Source: Shewanella sp. KT0246
Lineage (GTDB): Bacteria > Pseudomonadota > Gammaproteobacteria > Enterobacterales > Shewanellaceae
Direction: 5' to 3'
Length of the DNA stretch: 54,390 nt
Assembly: GCF_019654955.1 (NCBI RefSeq)
Contig: NZ_BPEV01000033.1
Coordinates: forward strand, 1-54,390
Position numbers and translations under genes: made by a program. Shown here in pieces: positions 9,311 through 18,539 of this stretch. The notes under the pieces are model-generated. The model searched no databases, was not told the DNA's origin, and worked only from the letters and a program-made list of their open reading frames with translations. Positions within the stretch are counted from its first letter, which is position 1, and every line of letters starts with the position of its first letter.

Positions 9311-9716
9311 TTGAGTCTCCCTTGTATTCAAGTTATTACAAGTCTTACAAAGCGTAAGTGTAATGTTAAAAATGTAGTGCTAAAGTTTATTTTGTTAATG
9401 GGGTGATGGTATGTTCGTTTAATGAATGCAAGTGATTGAAGTCACTTATTTGACGTTTGACACCTGATTGACGCTTTATTTGCTCAGTATGTTATCAAGC
9501 TCTCCTTTTTATTTGAGCGACTTAGGATACATTTTTTAACAATTGAGCTCTGCATTTTTGTTACAACTAAAGTGCTACATGGAAGCTTGTTTGGTCTATA
9601 AAAAGTATTGTTTGCAAAATAATTAAGTTAACAAACTATACTTACTACTATTCAGCTAGCTCTCAACGGATGAGATATCCGCTGATAACAACACGAGCTT
9701 TGTTTGGAGGGGTATT
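9311..9716. other. AT-rich intergenic region with a CRP-like palindrome
   Basis: About 400 bases between two divergent genes. Contents: the CRP-like palindrome at 9430-9447, a possible -10 TATACT near 9637 with AT-rich upstream sequence, a small hairpin (CGGAT with ATCCG) near 9667-9681, and a strong GGAGGGG ribosome site at 9706-9712 for the next gene. No further coding sequence found. Confidence 0.5.
9430..9447. promoter_or_regulatory. CRP-like palindromic site
   Basis: AAGTGA-TTGAAG-TCACTT is a perfect 6+6 inverted repeat containing the core GTGA-N6-TCAC of the CRP consensus. It lies 120 bases upstream of the lipoprotein start on one side and about 270 upstream of the 101-residue gene on the other. 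Binding is inferred from the motif only. Confidence 0.45.
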
Positions 9717-10022
9717 ATGTCTATGGTGAGTTCTAAAGATTTTGCTAACTGGCTTAAGTTACAGTTTGATCAATTAGAGTCTGGGGTCAGTTTAACTAGG
9801 GAAGATATTAATCAATTAACCGGGCGGCAAGGTTTCTCGTTGGTGTTCATTAACGACATTCATTACGAGTTGATGCAACATGGTATTGCATTTGTTACTG
9901 ACACATACAGGCAAGACTTTTATATGGTAAAGGTGCAAGATAAGCCGTGGCGGGATGAATTGGAAAATGCTGGCCATCAGCAAACATTCTCCAATATTAT
10001 TTCAATTAATATGTCGCGTTAA
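9717..10022 (+). CDS. conserved-looking small cytoplasmic protein, unknown function
   Basis: A 101-residue soluble protein I do not recognise. It has no signal peptide or membrane segment. Predicted features are an N-terminal helix ([18 protein letters not shown]), a second helix-turn region ([15 protein letters not shown]) and an alternating hydrophobic middle ([22 protein letters not shown]), which could be a small winged-helix-like fold. The start is backed by GGAGGGG five bases upstream; a second ATG two codons in is an alternative. Its stop overlaps the stop of the convergent ddl gene by four bases. Confidence 0.7.
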   Translation: MSMVSSKDFANWLKLQFDQLESGVSLTREDINQLTGRQGFSLVFINDIHYELMQHGIAFVTDTYRQDFYMVKVQDKPWRDELENAGHQQTFSNIISINMSR

Positions 10023-11020
10023 AGCTGATTTTCGATGTTGTTTACAAGGTAAGCGGTAAAGTCTTCACCGTTATTTTGAAGCATTTTTGGAAACATCGAA
10101 ATGGGTGTAGAACCAGGGAAGGTATTAATTTCATTTAATAATATTTCATTCTCATCTGTTAAAAAGAAATCAATTCTTGATAAATGTCTGAGCTTCATTC
10201 CTTTAAATGCCTTTATGGCATACTCTCTGATTTGTTGTGTTACTTCTGCGGATAAGTTTTGCGCGACAATGTCCGTTCTGGCTTTGCTGCTAGCATTATA
10301 TTTTTCTTCAAAAGTGTAAAAGGTATTACTTGCACAAATAATTTCCCCGGGTAATGTGGCAATCACTTCACCTTGATATTCATAAACTGCCACTTCAAGT
10401 TCTCGTGCAACGATGGTTTTCTCAACCACCACAGACGGTGCAAAACCAAAAGCATCATTTAGGACTTGTTCGACTTGTGATGCATCATCAACTTTATAAC
10501 AACCAACAGATGACCCTTGAGACGCTGCTTTTACAAATACAGATCCCCACTGTTTAAGTGCAATTTTCGTTTGTGAAACAGCCTCTTGAGTTAAATCATT
10601 TAAGAAAATATAAGGTGTGTTAGGAATACCTAATGCAGTAAACCACATTTTAGCTGTAATTTTATTAAAGCAGTTACTTGATGCCTCAGATTCACAACCA
10701 AAATAAGGCAGTTGGATCAGGTTAAAATATGATTGAATATCACCTGTCTCTCCGGGAAAGCCGTGAATACAAGGAATGGCATAATCTACAGGCCATGCGG
10801 GTTTACTTTCATTATCAAAACGAACTTCACGGCGGTTAGTTAACTCACATCGATTACCTTCTGTATCGAAATAGTGGCCATTAGCATCAAGCTCTAGTCT
10901 AAGCAGATTTACTTTATCTGACTTTGCTAAAGATGATTCAAAATAGTTAGCTGACAATACTGAAACATCGTGTTCAGCGCTGCCTCCGCCACAAATTAGC
11001 AGTACATTGATAGTTGTCAT
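10019..11020 (-). CDS. ddl: D-alanine--D-alanine ligase
   Basis: A 333-residue ATP-grasp enzyme that joins two D-alanines for peptidoglycan precursor synthesis in the cytoplasm. N-terminal motif [18 protein letters not shown], substrate loop [15 protein letters not shown], central [11 protein letters not shown] (ATP-binding lysine and serine loop), [15 protein letters not shown], and the C-terminal metal/substrate motif [24 protein letters not shown] are all present, so the enzyme looks complete. It is a stand-alone ligase outside the mur/fts cluster; many shewanellae carry one here and may carry another in the cell wall cluster. Its stop overlaps the convergent 101-residue gene. Confidence 0.95.
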   Translation of the reverse strand: MTTINVLLICGGGSAEHDVSVLSANYFESSLAKSDKVNLLRLELDANGHYFDTEGNRCELTNRREVRFDNESKPAWPVDYAIPCIHGFPGETGDIQSYFNLIQLPYFGCESEASSNCFNKITAKMWFTALGIPNTPYIFLNDLTQEAVSQTKIALKQWGSVFVKAASQGSSVGCYKVDDASQVEQVLNDAFGFAPSVVVEKTIVARELEVAVYEYQGEVIATLPGEIICASNTFYTFEEKYNASSKARTDIVAQNLSAEVTQQIREYAIKAFKGMKLRHLSRIDFFLTDENEILLNEINTFPGSTPISMFPKMLQNNGEDFTAYLVNNIENQL

Positions 11021-11204
11021 ATAGCCCCGTGAGAAGTTGACGGTGAAAATAGGTTTATCGTTGGTTCATGATAATGAACTGGTAAGGTTTAGTGCAAGCA
11101 AGGTTTTCGGTAACTGCTTATCTAATCATCAATATGGGTTATTAATTACTAAAGTTTAATTATTCGCCTTCATCTATACAAAATAAACCAGTTTGTCAGC
11201 CAAT

Positions 11205-11236
11205 CAAAAGGCCTTGCTGTTAATCAACAAGGCCTT
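11205..11236 (-). terminator. terminator of the acyltransferase gene
   Basis: Perfect 9-base-pair stem AAGGCCTTG / CAAGGCCTT (11208-11216, 11228-11236), followed on the minus strand by CTTTTG-type T-rich sequence. It lies 25 bases past the acyltransferase stop. Confidence 0.8.
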
Positions 11237-11261
11237 AGTTATTGACGTTGATTCGCCTATT

Positions 11262-12347
11262 TTACCAGCCAATGAGATAACGGCTCTTTTTATCGAATAA
11301 TTTCTTGATCGCAACGGCAATGAAGTAAGAAATGACGATGACTAGCATAGTGACAATTAATGTGGTGAGAATATTCCCGCTACCCGCTAAGCCGAAAATA
11401 TCTGGACTGTTATAGATCATCCACCAAGGAGTCGTTATCCAAGGATGAATAAAGTAAATTGCAAAACTGACTTCGGCGAGCTTTTGCAGTGGCTTAATAC
11501 TGATGTGTTCAAATTTATTTAAAATCGCCAATATGACAAAAGTCAGTAATATCTTTTGTGGCAACATCAAATCAGGCACAGTCAGTTCAAGTGCTGCTTT
11601 ATTTAAAGTACCCGCACCAAACCAATGAGCTTGAGCAACTGCTAATACGATGGCGAGTAGTAACATCAAAATCCAGTATTTATCGATGAATGGAAATAGT
11701 TTGTCTCTGTGCGCCGAGCCCCACACTCCAAATAAATAGACAGGTAAAAAATAAAACAAAGACTGAATCGCGTTAAGGTTTGACTCTGGTCTATGGATTA
11801 GCATGGCAATTATAAATAATGGTACTGCTACGAAAAGGAGGTGTTGACGCTTGATTAAATGCATTACCCAAGGAGATAGAGCAAACAACATCATTCCCAT
11901 TGGAATATACCAATACGCGGTTAATGTTCTGCCAGTGATGACATACCAGCTTGCTGCAACAACGGGCTTCTCAATATCGGCATACATTACATGCATCGCT
12001 GGATCTGTACCGATTGATAAGTGCCAAAATATCCAAGGTAGTGATAGCAATATATAAGGCAAGAATACAAACTTGGTTTTGCTTTTCATGTATTTCTTAT
12101 AATCCCAGCGATGATAAAACACGTGGTGGAATAAAAAACCTGAAATAAACACAAAAAATACCGTGCCATTCATCATTAAATTAAACCAAGCTTTATCGGC
12201 TAATGTTTCGACCTCCCAACCGGCAGGGCGATAACAGTGAGCCATAACGATAAAAATAATCGCTATTCCACGAAAGTGATTAATGCTGTTTAAAAAGCCT
12301 TTTTTCTCAGCAGGTTTTACGTTAACTGTTTTTGCACTCTCTGACAT
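11262..12347 (-). CDS. membrane acyltransferase family 3 protein
   Basis: A 361-residue integral membrane protein of the acyltransferase 3 family (PF01757), with about ten hydrophobic segments. The family's catalytic region is visible at the start: NHFRGIAIIFIVMAHCYRP, where the arginine and histidine are the conserved pair, followed by NGTVFFVFISGFLFHHVF. Such enzymes move acyl groups onto surface sugars or lipids. No polysaccharide genes adjoin it, so the substrate is unknown. An Arg/Lys-rich cytoplasmic C-terminus ends the protein. It is a single-gene unit. Confidence 0.85.
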   Translation of the reverse strand: MSESAKTVNVKPAEKKGFLNSINHFRGIAIIFIVMAHCYRPAGWEVETLADKAWFNLMMNGTVFFVFISGFLFHHVFYHRWDYKKYMKSKTKFVFLPYILLSLPWIFWHLSIGTDPAMHVMYADIEKPVVAASWYVITGRTLTAYWYIPMGMMLFALSPWVMHLIKRQHLLFVAVPLFIIAMLIHRPESNLNAIQSLFYFLPVYLFGVWGSAHRDKLFPFIDKYWILMLLLAIVLAVAQAHWFGAGTLNKAALELTVPDLMLPQKILLTFVILAILNKFEHISIKPLQKLAEVSFAIYFIHPWITTPWWMIYNSPDIFGLAGSGNILTTLIVTMLVIVISYFIAVAIKKLFDKKSRYLIGW

Positions 12348-12500
12348 ATTAAGCCTTGATTCTATTATTCTTTAATAAGAAATATCAGTGTTACTCCATT
12401 GTGCTTTTATTGTTAAGAAATAACAATACTAGAGCCACTTTGTTTGAATCTTCTTATTGCAATTAAAAACGTACTGAAATGTTGACGTCCACGTTAGACC

Positions 12501-12512
12501 TTTGTCGACAAT
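12501..12512. promoter_or_regulatory. distal PrpR-type operator
   Basis: TTTGTCGACAAT matches the palindrome ATTGTCGACAAT at 11 of 12 positions. It is centred 52 bases (about five DNA turns) upstream of the proximal site, so regulator bound at both would lie on the same face. Confidence 0.6.
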
Positions 12513-12552
12513 GAGCTGGTTTTATATTGACCATGCCAATAAATGAGCATAT

Positions 12553-12564
12553 ATTGTCGACAAT
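12553..12564. promoter_or_regulatory. proximal PrpR-type operator
   Basis: A perfect ATTGTCGACAAT palindrome 30 bases upstream of the GntR regulator's start codon. The sequence is the type of site assigned to GntR-family PrpR regulators of propionate catabolism, and its location suggests autoregulation of the whole prp unit. Confidence 0.72.
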
Positions 12565-12593
12565 TATTCGAAATATAGCTTAACTTTATTCTA

Positions 12594-13253
12594 ATGACAT
12601 TCTTTAACGAACAGCCAGTAACCGTAGCTGATAAGACTTTCTTTGAATTGCGCAAAGATATTGTCGAGGGCGATATTCAAGCTGGCTCAAAATTGAGTGA
12701 AACTGAACTGTCGACAAAGTATCAAGTAAGCCGTGCCGTTATTCGTGAAGCGATTAATCGGTTAGAGTCATGCCATTTGGTTGAGCGCAAAGCAAATGTT
12801 GGCGCAAGAGTTGTGGCGTTAACGCCCGAAGGCTTGATTGAGCTATATCAAGTTCGTGAGTCGTTGGAAGGCATGGCTGCAAGACTTGCTGCTAAAAATA
12901 TGTCACATACTGAAATTGCTGATTTAAATTCCCTGCTGAATCGTCATTTTGACGAAGTTCAATCAGGCGAATCCTATTACCAAGAAGCCGGCGATGTCGA
13001 CTTTCATTACCGCATCATATTAGGCAGTAAGAATAAACATCTTATTACCGTGCTTATTGAGGGCATGTATCACCTTATACGTATGTATCGCGTACAACTT
13101 GGTATGGCAGGTCCACGTGTCACTACTGCATTTGATGAACATAAACACATAGTCAAAGCGATTTCGAACCGTGATGAAGAGCTGGCAGAAATGCTCATGC
13201 GCCGTCATATCATGTACTCAAAAGCCAATATCGAATCGAAGCTAGAAAACTAA
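12594..13253 (+). CDS. prpR: GntR-family (FCD) regulator of the methylcitrate cycle
   Basis: A 219-residue DNA-binding regulator: an N-terminal winged helix-turn-helix (about residues 10-75, with GSKLSETELSTKYQVSRAVIREAINRLE) and a C-terminal all-helical FCD ligand domain (about 85-210) with the metal-binding histidine pattern (DVDFHYRIILGSKNKHL, EHKHIV, RRHIMYSK). It heads the prpBC genes, 90 bases upstream of prpB, behind two TTGTCGACAA operators. In shewanellae and pseudomonads a GntR protein rather than the enteric sigma-54 activator governs this pathway, probably sensing 2-methylcitrate or a related intermediate. The name prpR follows that use and is not the E. coli protein. Confidence 0.88.
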   Translation: MTFFNEQPVTVADKTFFELRKDIVEGDIQAGSKLSETELSTKYQVSRAVIREAINRLESCHLVERKANVGARVVALTPEGLIELYQVRESLEGMAARLAAKNMSHTEIADLNSLLNRHFDEVQSGESYYQEAGDVDFHYRIILGSKNKHLITVLIEGMYHLIRMYRVQLGMAGPRVTTAFDEHKHIVKAISNRDEELAEMLMRRHIMYSKANIESKLEN

Positions 13254-13343
13254 TAAACCAACAAATCCATTCAATCGCACGTGTATTAACAGCAAAACAC
13301 GGCAAGCCATTGAACACAATTGCACAATAAAGAGAGGGAAGTC

Positions 13344-14222
13344 ATGAGCGCAGGCAAAAAATTCCGTCAAGCACTAGCTGACAACAAACCACTACAAATC
13401 GTCGGTACTATCAATGCTTATGCTGCAATGATGGCAAAACAAATAGGTCATCAAGCGATATATTTATCAGGCGGCGGTGTTGCAAATGCATCATACGGTT
13501 TGCCTGATTTGGGTATGACGTCATTGAACGATGTAATCGTTGATGTGCAGCGCATTACTTCAGCCTGTGATTTACCGTTATTAGTGGACATTGATACGGG
13601 GTGGGGCGGCGCATTTAACATTGCTAAAACTGTTCGTGATATGGAAAAAGCAGGCGCAGCAGCGGTGCACATGGAAGACCAAGTAGCGCAAAAGCGTTGC
13701 GGTCATCGTCCAAATAAAGAAATAGTTTCAACAGAAGAAATGGTTGATCGCATTAAAGCTGCGGTTGATGCGCGTATTGATCCTGACTTTTTCATCATGG
13801 CTCGCACTGATTCATTTGCTCAAGAAGGTTTAGAGGCGGCAATCGCTCGCGCTAAAGCTTATGTGGCAGCAGGTGCAGATGGTATTTTTGCAGAAGCCGT
13901 TAAAACAGAAGAACACTATCGTGCATTTTCTGAGGCGTTAGACGTGCCTATTCTGGCGAACATTACAGAGTTTGGCCAAACAGAGTTGTGGAATAAAGAG
14001 CAGCTAGGTGAGTGGGGTGCAGACATGGTGCTTTATCCATTAAGTGCCTTCCGTGCAATGAATAAAGCTGCTGAGAATGTCTATTCAGCAATTTTAAATG
14101 ATGGTGACCAAAAAGCGGTTGTCGATACCATGCAAACTCGTATGGATTTGTATGATTACCTGGGTTATCACGATTACGAGCAAAAACTAGATAGCTTATT
14201 TGCTGAAGGTAAGAACAAGTAA
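13344..14222 (+). CDS. prpB: 2-methylisocitrate lyase
   Basis: A 292-residue TIM-barrel enzyme of the isocitrate lyase superfamily that splits 2-methylisocitrate into pyruvate and succinate, the last step of propionate degradation. The signature KRCGH carrying the catalytic cysteine is present in [15 protein letters not shown], with metal-binding DIDTGWGG upstream and FIMARTDSF downstream. The ATG at 13344 is preferred because AGAGAGGG sits just upstream; the open frame extends eight codons further. Length is close to the usual 295. Confidence 0.96.
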   Translation: MSAGKKFRQALADNKPLQIVGTINAYAAMMAKQIGHQAIYLSGGGVANASYGLPDLGMTSLNDVIVDVQRITSACDLPLLVDIDTGWGGAFNIAKTVRDMEKAGAAAVHMEDQVAQKRCGHRPNKEIVSTEEMVDRIKAAVDARIDPDFFIMARTDSFAQEGLEAAIARAKAYVAAGADGIFAEAVKTEEHYRAFSEALDVPILANITEFGQTELWNKEQLGEWGADMVLYPLSAFRAMNKAAENVYSAILNDGDQKAVVDTMQTRMDLYDYLGYHDYEQKLDSLFAEGKNK

Positions 14223-14458
14223 ACAACATAAATATTAATGTAAAAGCTGTCTGCTAGAAGTTATGCGCTAATTGTTGGTATAAAACGTCAGTATAAAAAT
14301 TAGCCAAACATTGTTTTGGGACAATGACAATTTTTAGCAAGCAGATAAGTTAGAAAGAGTAATGAAGTAAGTGTTAACAGGACCTAATAAATAATAAGCA
14401 TCTTTGATTTATCGAATATGTGAAAAATAGCAGAAACATAAAAGAATAGGACATCATT
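14223..14458 (+). other. structured prpB-prpC intercistronic region
   Basis: 236 bases without a gene. Nested complementarities are visible between 14250 and 14345: TCTGCT (14250-14255) with AGCAGA (14340-14345), GCTAA (14267-14271) with TTAGC (14334-14338), TTGT (14272-14275) with ACAA (14327-14330), and an inner hairpin CATTGT / ACAATG (14309-14314, 14321-14326). No T run follows, so it is not an ordinary terminator; it could be a processing or stability element. No TTGTCGACAA operator is present here. Confidence 0.4.
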
Positions 14459-15583
14459 ATGGTAGACAAGAAATTAAGTGGCGCGGGCCTTCGAGGTCAA
14501 AGCGCAGGTGAAACAGCATTATGTACCGTGGGTAAATCAGGCTCTGGTTTAACTTATTGCGGTTATGATGTGGCTGATTTATCTGAAAATGCCACCTTCG
14601 AGGAAGTCGCATACTTACTGTTTAACGGTGAACTGCCAACACTAGACCAACTAGAAACCTACAAAACGGCACTAAACGCTCAGCGTGATTTACCACAAGC
14701 GCTAAAAGAAGTACTACAACGTATTCCTGCAGATGCACACCCAATGGATGTGATGCGCACAGGTTGTTCATTTTTAGGTAATTTAGAACCAGAAATGGAT
14801 TTTACTCAGCAAAATACTGCTGCTAATCGCTTACTTGCCGCTTTTCCTGCCATCATGTGTTACTGGTACCGTTTTAGCCATGACGGCGTTGAAATTGACT
14901 GTGTTACAGATGAAGACACCATTGGCGGTCATTTTTTAAAGCTACTTCGTGGTGAAACGCCATCTGAGCAACATCGTAAGGTGATGGATGTCTCGTTAAT
15001 CCTTTATGCTGAGCATGAGTTTAACGCTTCAACCTTTACCGCTCGTGTTTGTGCATCAACATTATCTGATATGTTCTCATGTATTACTGGTGCTATCGGT
15101 ACACTTCGTGGTCCATTACATGGTGGCGCCAACGAAGCGGCGATGGATATGATCCAAAAGTTTACCTCACCAGCAGATGCTAAAACTCAAATGGCTGGCA
15201 TGCTAGAGCGTAAAGAGAAAATCATGGGATTTGGGCATGCCATTTATCGCACCTCAGATCCACGTAATGTGATTATTAAAGCGTGGTCAGAAAAACTTGC
15301 CCATGAACATGGCGATACCAGTCTTTATGATATTTCTGTTGCCTGTGAAGAGTTCATGTGGGATAGCAAAAAACTATTCTGTAATGCTGACTTTTTCCAT
15401 GCCTCGGCTTATCACTTCATGGGTATTCCAACCAAGTTGTTTACGCCTATTTTCGTATGTTCTCGTTTAACGGGTTGGGCTGCGCATGTTATGGAGCAGC
15501 GTACTAATAACCGTATTATCAGACCAAGTGCTGATTACACCGGTTCAGAGCCTCGTACAGTAACGCCAATTAGTGAACGATAA
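14459..15583 (+). CDS. prpC: 2-methylcitrate synthase
   Basis: A 374-residue citrate-synthase-fold enzyme that condenses propionyl-CoA with oxaloacetate. It opens with KLSGAGLRGQSAGETALCTVG, typical of PrpC, and carries the citrate synthase catalytic histidines in LHGGANEAAMDM and GFGHAIYR plus the C-terminal aspartate/arginine segment FVCSRLTGWAAHVMEQRTNNRIIRPSADY. The preference for propionyl-CoA over acetyl-CoA is inferred from context. A strong terminator follows. Confidence 0.96.
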   Translation: MVDKKLSGAGLRGQSAGETALCTVGKSGSGLTYCGYDVADLSENATFEEVAYLLFNGELPTLDQLETYKTALNAQRDLPQALKEVLQRIPADAHPMDVMRTGCSFLGNLEPEMDFTQQNTAANRLLAAFPAIMCYWYRFSHDGVEIDCVTDEDTIGGHFLKLLRGETPSEQHRKVMDVSLILYAEHEFNASTFTARVCASTLSDMFSCITGAIGTLRGPLHGGANEAAMDMIQKFTSPADAKTQMAGMLERKEKIMGFGHAIYRTSDPRNVIIKAWSEKLAHEHGDTSLYDISVACEEFMWDSKKLFCNADFFHASAYHFMGIPTKLFTPIFVCSRLTGWAAHVMEQRTNNRIIRPSADYTGSEPRTVTPISER

Positions 15584-15587
15584 AGCG

Positions 15588-15617
15588 TAAAGGCTGACGG
15601 AATCCGTCAGCCTTTTG
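15588..15617 (+). terminator. terminator after prpC
   Basis: 11-base-pair stem AAGGCTGACGG / CCGTCAGCCTT with loop AAT (15590-15612) followed by TTTG. It splits the prp cluster, so acnD-prpF must be served by read-through or a separate promoter in the 193 bases before acnD. Confidence 0.92.
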
Positions 15618-15776
15618 TTTATTTAAACGCGAATAAATTAGTTTGTTTTACATCTTTTTATCGTTACTTCACTGCTGAATATGCCTCAATAAAAACAAAA
15701 ACGATCTGCATTTCATTCAGTAAAACACAGTAAGCGATTAGAAAAGTTGTTAACCATTAATAACAACGGATTGATT

Positions 15777-18392
15777 ATGAATTCCAATTTTAGAAAGCCC
15801 CTAGCTGGTAGCAATCTTGATTATTTTGATACCAAAGCTGCAGTCGACGCCATTAAGCCAGGTGCTTATGAAAAACTGCCATACACTTCACGCGTATATG
15901 CTGAAAACCTAGTAAGACGTTGCTCACCAGAAACGCTAACCGATTCACTTAAGCAAATTATCGAGCGTAAGTGCGATCTTGATTTTCCTTGGTACCCAGC
16001 TCGTGTAGTTTGTCATGATATTTTAGGCCAAACGGCATTAGTTGATTTAGCGGGTTTACGTGACGCTATTGCTGAAAAAGGCGGTGACCCATCTAAAGTA
16101 AATCCCGTGGTACCAACTCAATTAATTGTCGACCATTCATTGGCTGTTGAGCATGCAGGATTTGAAAAAGATGCCTTTGAGAAAAACCGCGCTATTGAAG
16201 ATAGACGAAATGATGACCGTTTCCATTTTATTAATTGGACGAAAACGGCATTTGAAAACATTGATGTGATCCAGCCTGGTAACGGCATCATGCATCAAAT
16301 TAACCTAGAAAAGATGTCCCCAGTGGTACAAGCCCGAGAAGGTGTGGCATTTCCTGATACGTTAGTAGGTACAGACAGCCATACGCCCCATGTGGATGCG
16401 CTTGGCGTTATCGCAATTGGTGTGGGCGGCCTAGAAGCTGAAAGCGTTATGCTTGGTCGTCCATCATGGATGCGCCTACCTGATATCGTGGGCGTTGAGT
16501 TGATGGGTGAGCGTCAAGCTGGTATCACTGCCACCGATATTGTGTTAGCGATTACTGAGTTTTTACGTGAGCAAAAAGTAGTATCAACTTATCTTGAGTT
16601 CTACGGTGAGGGCGCAGCAAACCTAACATTAGGCGATCGCGCAACCATCTCTAATATGACCCCAGAATTTGGCGCTACAGCTGCAATGTTCTATATCGAT
16701 GATAAAACCATTGATTACTTAACGTTGACAGGTCGTGATGATGAACAAGTTAAGCTTGTAGAGACCTATGCCAAAGCTAATGGTTTATGGGCTGATACGC
16801 TCACCAATGCTGAATACGAACGTGTGCTTAAGTTTGACTTGTCATCAGTAGGTCGCAACATTGCTGGCCCGTCGAACCCACATCGCCGTGTTTCAACCAG
16901 TGACTTAGCTGCAAAAGGCATCAGTGGTGAAGTTGAAAATGAAGCAGGCTTAATGCCTGATGGTGCCTGTATTATTGCCGCAATCACTAGCTGTACTAAT
17001 ACTTCAAACCCGCGCAACGTTATTGCAGCAGGTCTCATTGCACGTAATGCCAATGCTAAAGGGTTAACTCGCAAACCATGGGTGAAAACCTCATTAGCAC
17101 CAGGCTCTAAAGCGGTGCAACTTTACCTTGAAGATGCCAATTTATTAACCGAACTTGAAGCCCTTGGTTTCGGCATTGTTGGTTTTGCTTGTACCACCTG
17201 TAATGGTATGAGTGGCGCATTAGACCCAGTTATTCAAAAAGAAGTTATTGAGCGCGATTTATACACCACCGCAGTGCTCTCTGGTAACCGTAACTTCGAT
17301 GGTCGTATTCATCCCTATGCGAAACAAGCATTCTTGGCATCACCGCCATTAGTTGTTGCTTACGCTATCGCCGGAACTATTCGTTTTGATATCGAAAAAG
17401 ATGTATTGGGCAAAGACAGTGAAGGAAATGACATTCGCTTAAAAGACTTGTGGCCATCAGATGCTGAAATCGATGCAGTGATTGCTAAAAGCGTTAAGCC
17501 TGAGCAATTTCGTAAAGTGTACGAGCCAATGTTTGATATTAAAGTGGACTATGGCACAGGTTCTTCACAAGAGGGCTCTTCACCTAAGATTGATCCGCAA
17601 TATGAGTGGCGTCCGCAAAGTACCTATATTCGTCGTCCCCCATATTGGGAAGGCGCATTAGCAGGTGAGCGTACTATGAAGGGTATGCGTCCATTAGCGG
17701 TATTGGGTGACAACATTACCACTGACCATTTATCGCCATCTAATGCGATTATGCTCAATAGTGCAGCGGGTGCTTACCTTGATAAAATGGGTTTACCAGA
17801 AGAAGACTTCAACTCGTATGCGACGCATCGCGGCGATCACTTAACCGCTCAACGCGCTACTTTTGCCAACCCTAAGCTGCTCAATGAAATGGTCCAAGAC
17901 AATGGCCAAATTAAGCAAGGTTCATACGCGCGTATTGAGCCAGAAGGGAAGATAAGCCGTATGTGGGAAGCCATAGAAACCTATATGGATCGTAAGCAGC
18001 CATTAGTGATCATTGCTGGTAAAGATTATGGCCAAGGTTCAAGTCGTGACTGGGCAGCAAAGGGCGTTCGTTTAGCGGGTGTTGAAGTGATTGTCGCTGA
18101 AGGTTTTGAGCGAATTCATCGCACTAACTTGGTCGGTATGGGCGTATTACCTGTTGAATTTATCAATGGTGAAAGCCGTCATACATATCAAATCGACGGC
18201 AGCGAAACCTTTGATGTGGTGGGTGAGCGAACCCCTGGGGCTATGATGACATTAGTTATTCATCGTCGTGATGGCTCACAAGCTGAAGTGCCTGTTAAGT
18301 GCCGATTAGACACTGCTGAAGAGCTATCGGTATATGAAGCTGGCGGTATTTTACAGCGCTTTGCTCAAGACTTTCTTGAAAGTAATCTGTAA
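15777..18392 (+). CDS. acnD: 2-methylcitrate dehydratase, Fe/S-dependent AcnD
   Basis: An 871-residue aconitase-family enzyme that, with PrpF, replaces PrpD in the methylcitrate cycle. Starting at 15777 gives MNSNFRKPLAGSNLDYFDTKA, the usual AcnD opening; an in-frame TTG ten codons earlier is ignored. The [4Fe-4S] cysteines are found in ITSCTNTSNPRN and VGFACTTCNGMSG, and swivel-domain motifs (LGDNITTDHLSPS, AGKDYGQGSSRDWAAKG) are intact. It dehydrates 2-methylcitrate to 2-methylaconitate in a stereoisomer that needs PrpF. The ribosome site is weak (CGGA). Confidence 0.96.
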   Translation: MNSNFRKPLAGSNLDYFDTKAAVDAIKPGAYEKLPYTSRVYAENLVRRCSPETLTDSLKQIIERKCDLDFPWYPARVVCHDILGQTALVDLAGLRDAIAEKGGDPSKVNPVVPTQLIVDHSLAVEHAGFEKDAFEKNRAIEDRRNDDRFHFINWTKTAFENIDVIQPGNGIMHQINLEKMSPVVQAREGVAFPDTLVGTDSHTPHVDALGVIAIGVGGLEAESVMLGRPSWMRLPDIVGVELMGERQAGITATDIVLAITEFLREQKVVSTYLEFYGEGAANLTLGDRATISNMTPEFGATAAMFYIDDKTIDYLTLTGRDDEQVKLVETYAKANGLWADTLTNAEYERVLKFDLSSVGRNIAGPSNPHRRVSTSDLAAKGISGEVENEAGLMPDGACIIAAITSCTNTSNPRNVIAAGLIARNANAKGLTRKPWVKTSLAPGSKAVQLYLEDANLLTELEALGFGIVGFACTTCNGMSGALDPVIQKEVIERDLYTTAVLSGNRNFDGRIHPYAKQAFLASPPLVVAYAIAGTIRFDIEKDVLGKDSEGNDIRLKDLWPSDAEIDAVIAKSVKPEQFRKVYEPMFDIKVDYGTGSSQEGSSPKIDPQYEWRPQSTYIRRPPYWEGALAGERTMKGMRPLAVLGDNITTDHLSPSNAIMLNSAAGAYLDKMGLPEEDFNSYATHRGDHLTAQRATFANPKLLNEMVQDNGQIKQGSYARIEPEGKISRMWEAIETYMDRKQPLVIIAGKDYGQGSSRDWAAKGVRLAGVEVIVAEGFERIHRTNLVGMGVLPVEFINGESRHTYQIDGSETFDVVGERTPGAMMTLVIHRRDGSQAEVPVKCRLDTAEELSVYEAGGILQRFAQDFLESNL

Positions 18393-18425
18393 TCAGTAGC
18401 TATTAAATCAAAGACGATATGATAT

Positions 18426-18451
18426 AAGCGCGAATAAGATCTCTCGCGCTT
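18426..18451 (+). other. acnD-prpF intercistronic hairpin
   Basis: 8-base-pair GC-rich stem AAGCGCGA / TCGCGCTT with a 10-base loop, in the 147-base gap between acnD and prpF. It is not followed by a T run, so it is more likely to influence message stability or relative expression than to end transcription. Confidence 0.4.
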
Positions 18452-18539
18452 GGTATTTGGTAATGTTGGGGGCGATTAAGTCCCATACATCCATTGATGA
18501 TTTATAGATTTTATAAGAATAAAATGAGTAGGAATTGGT

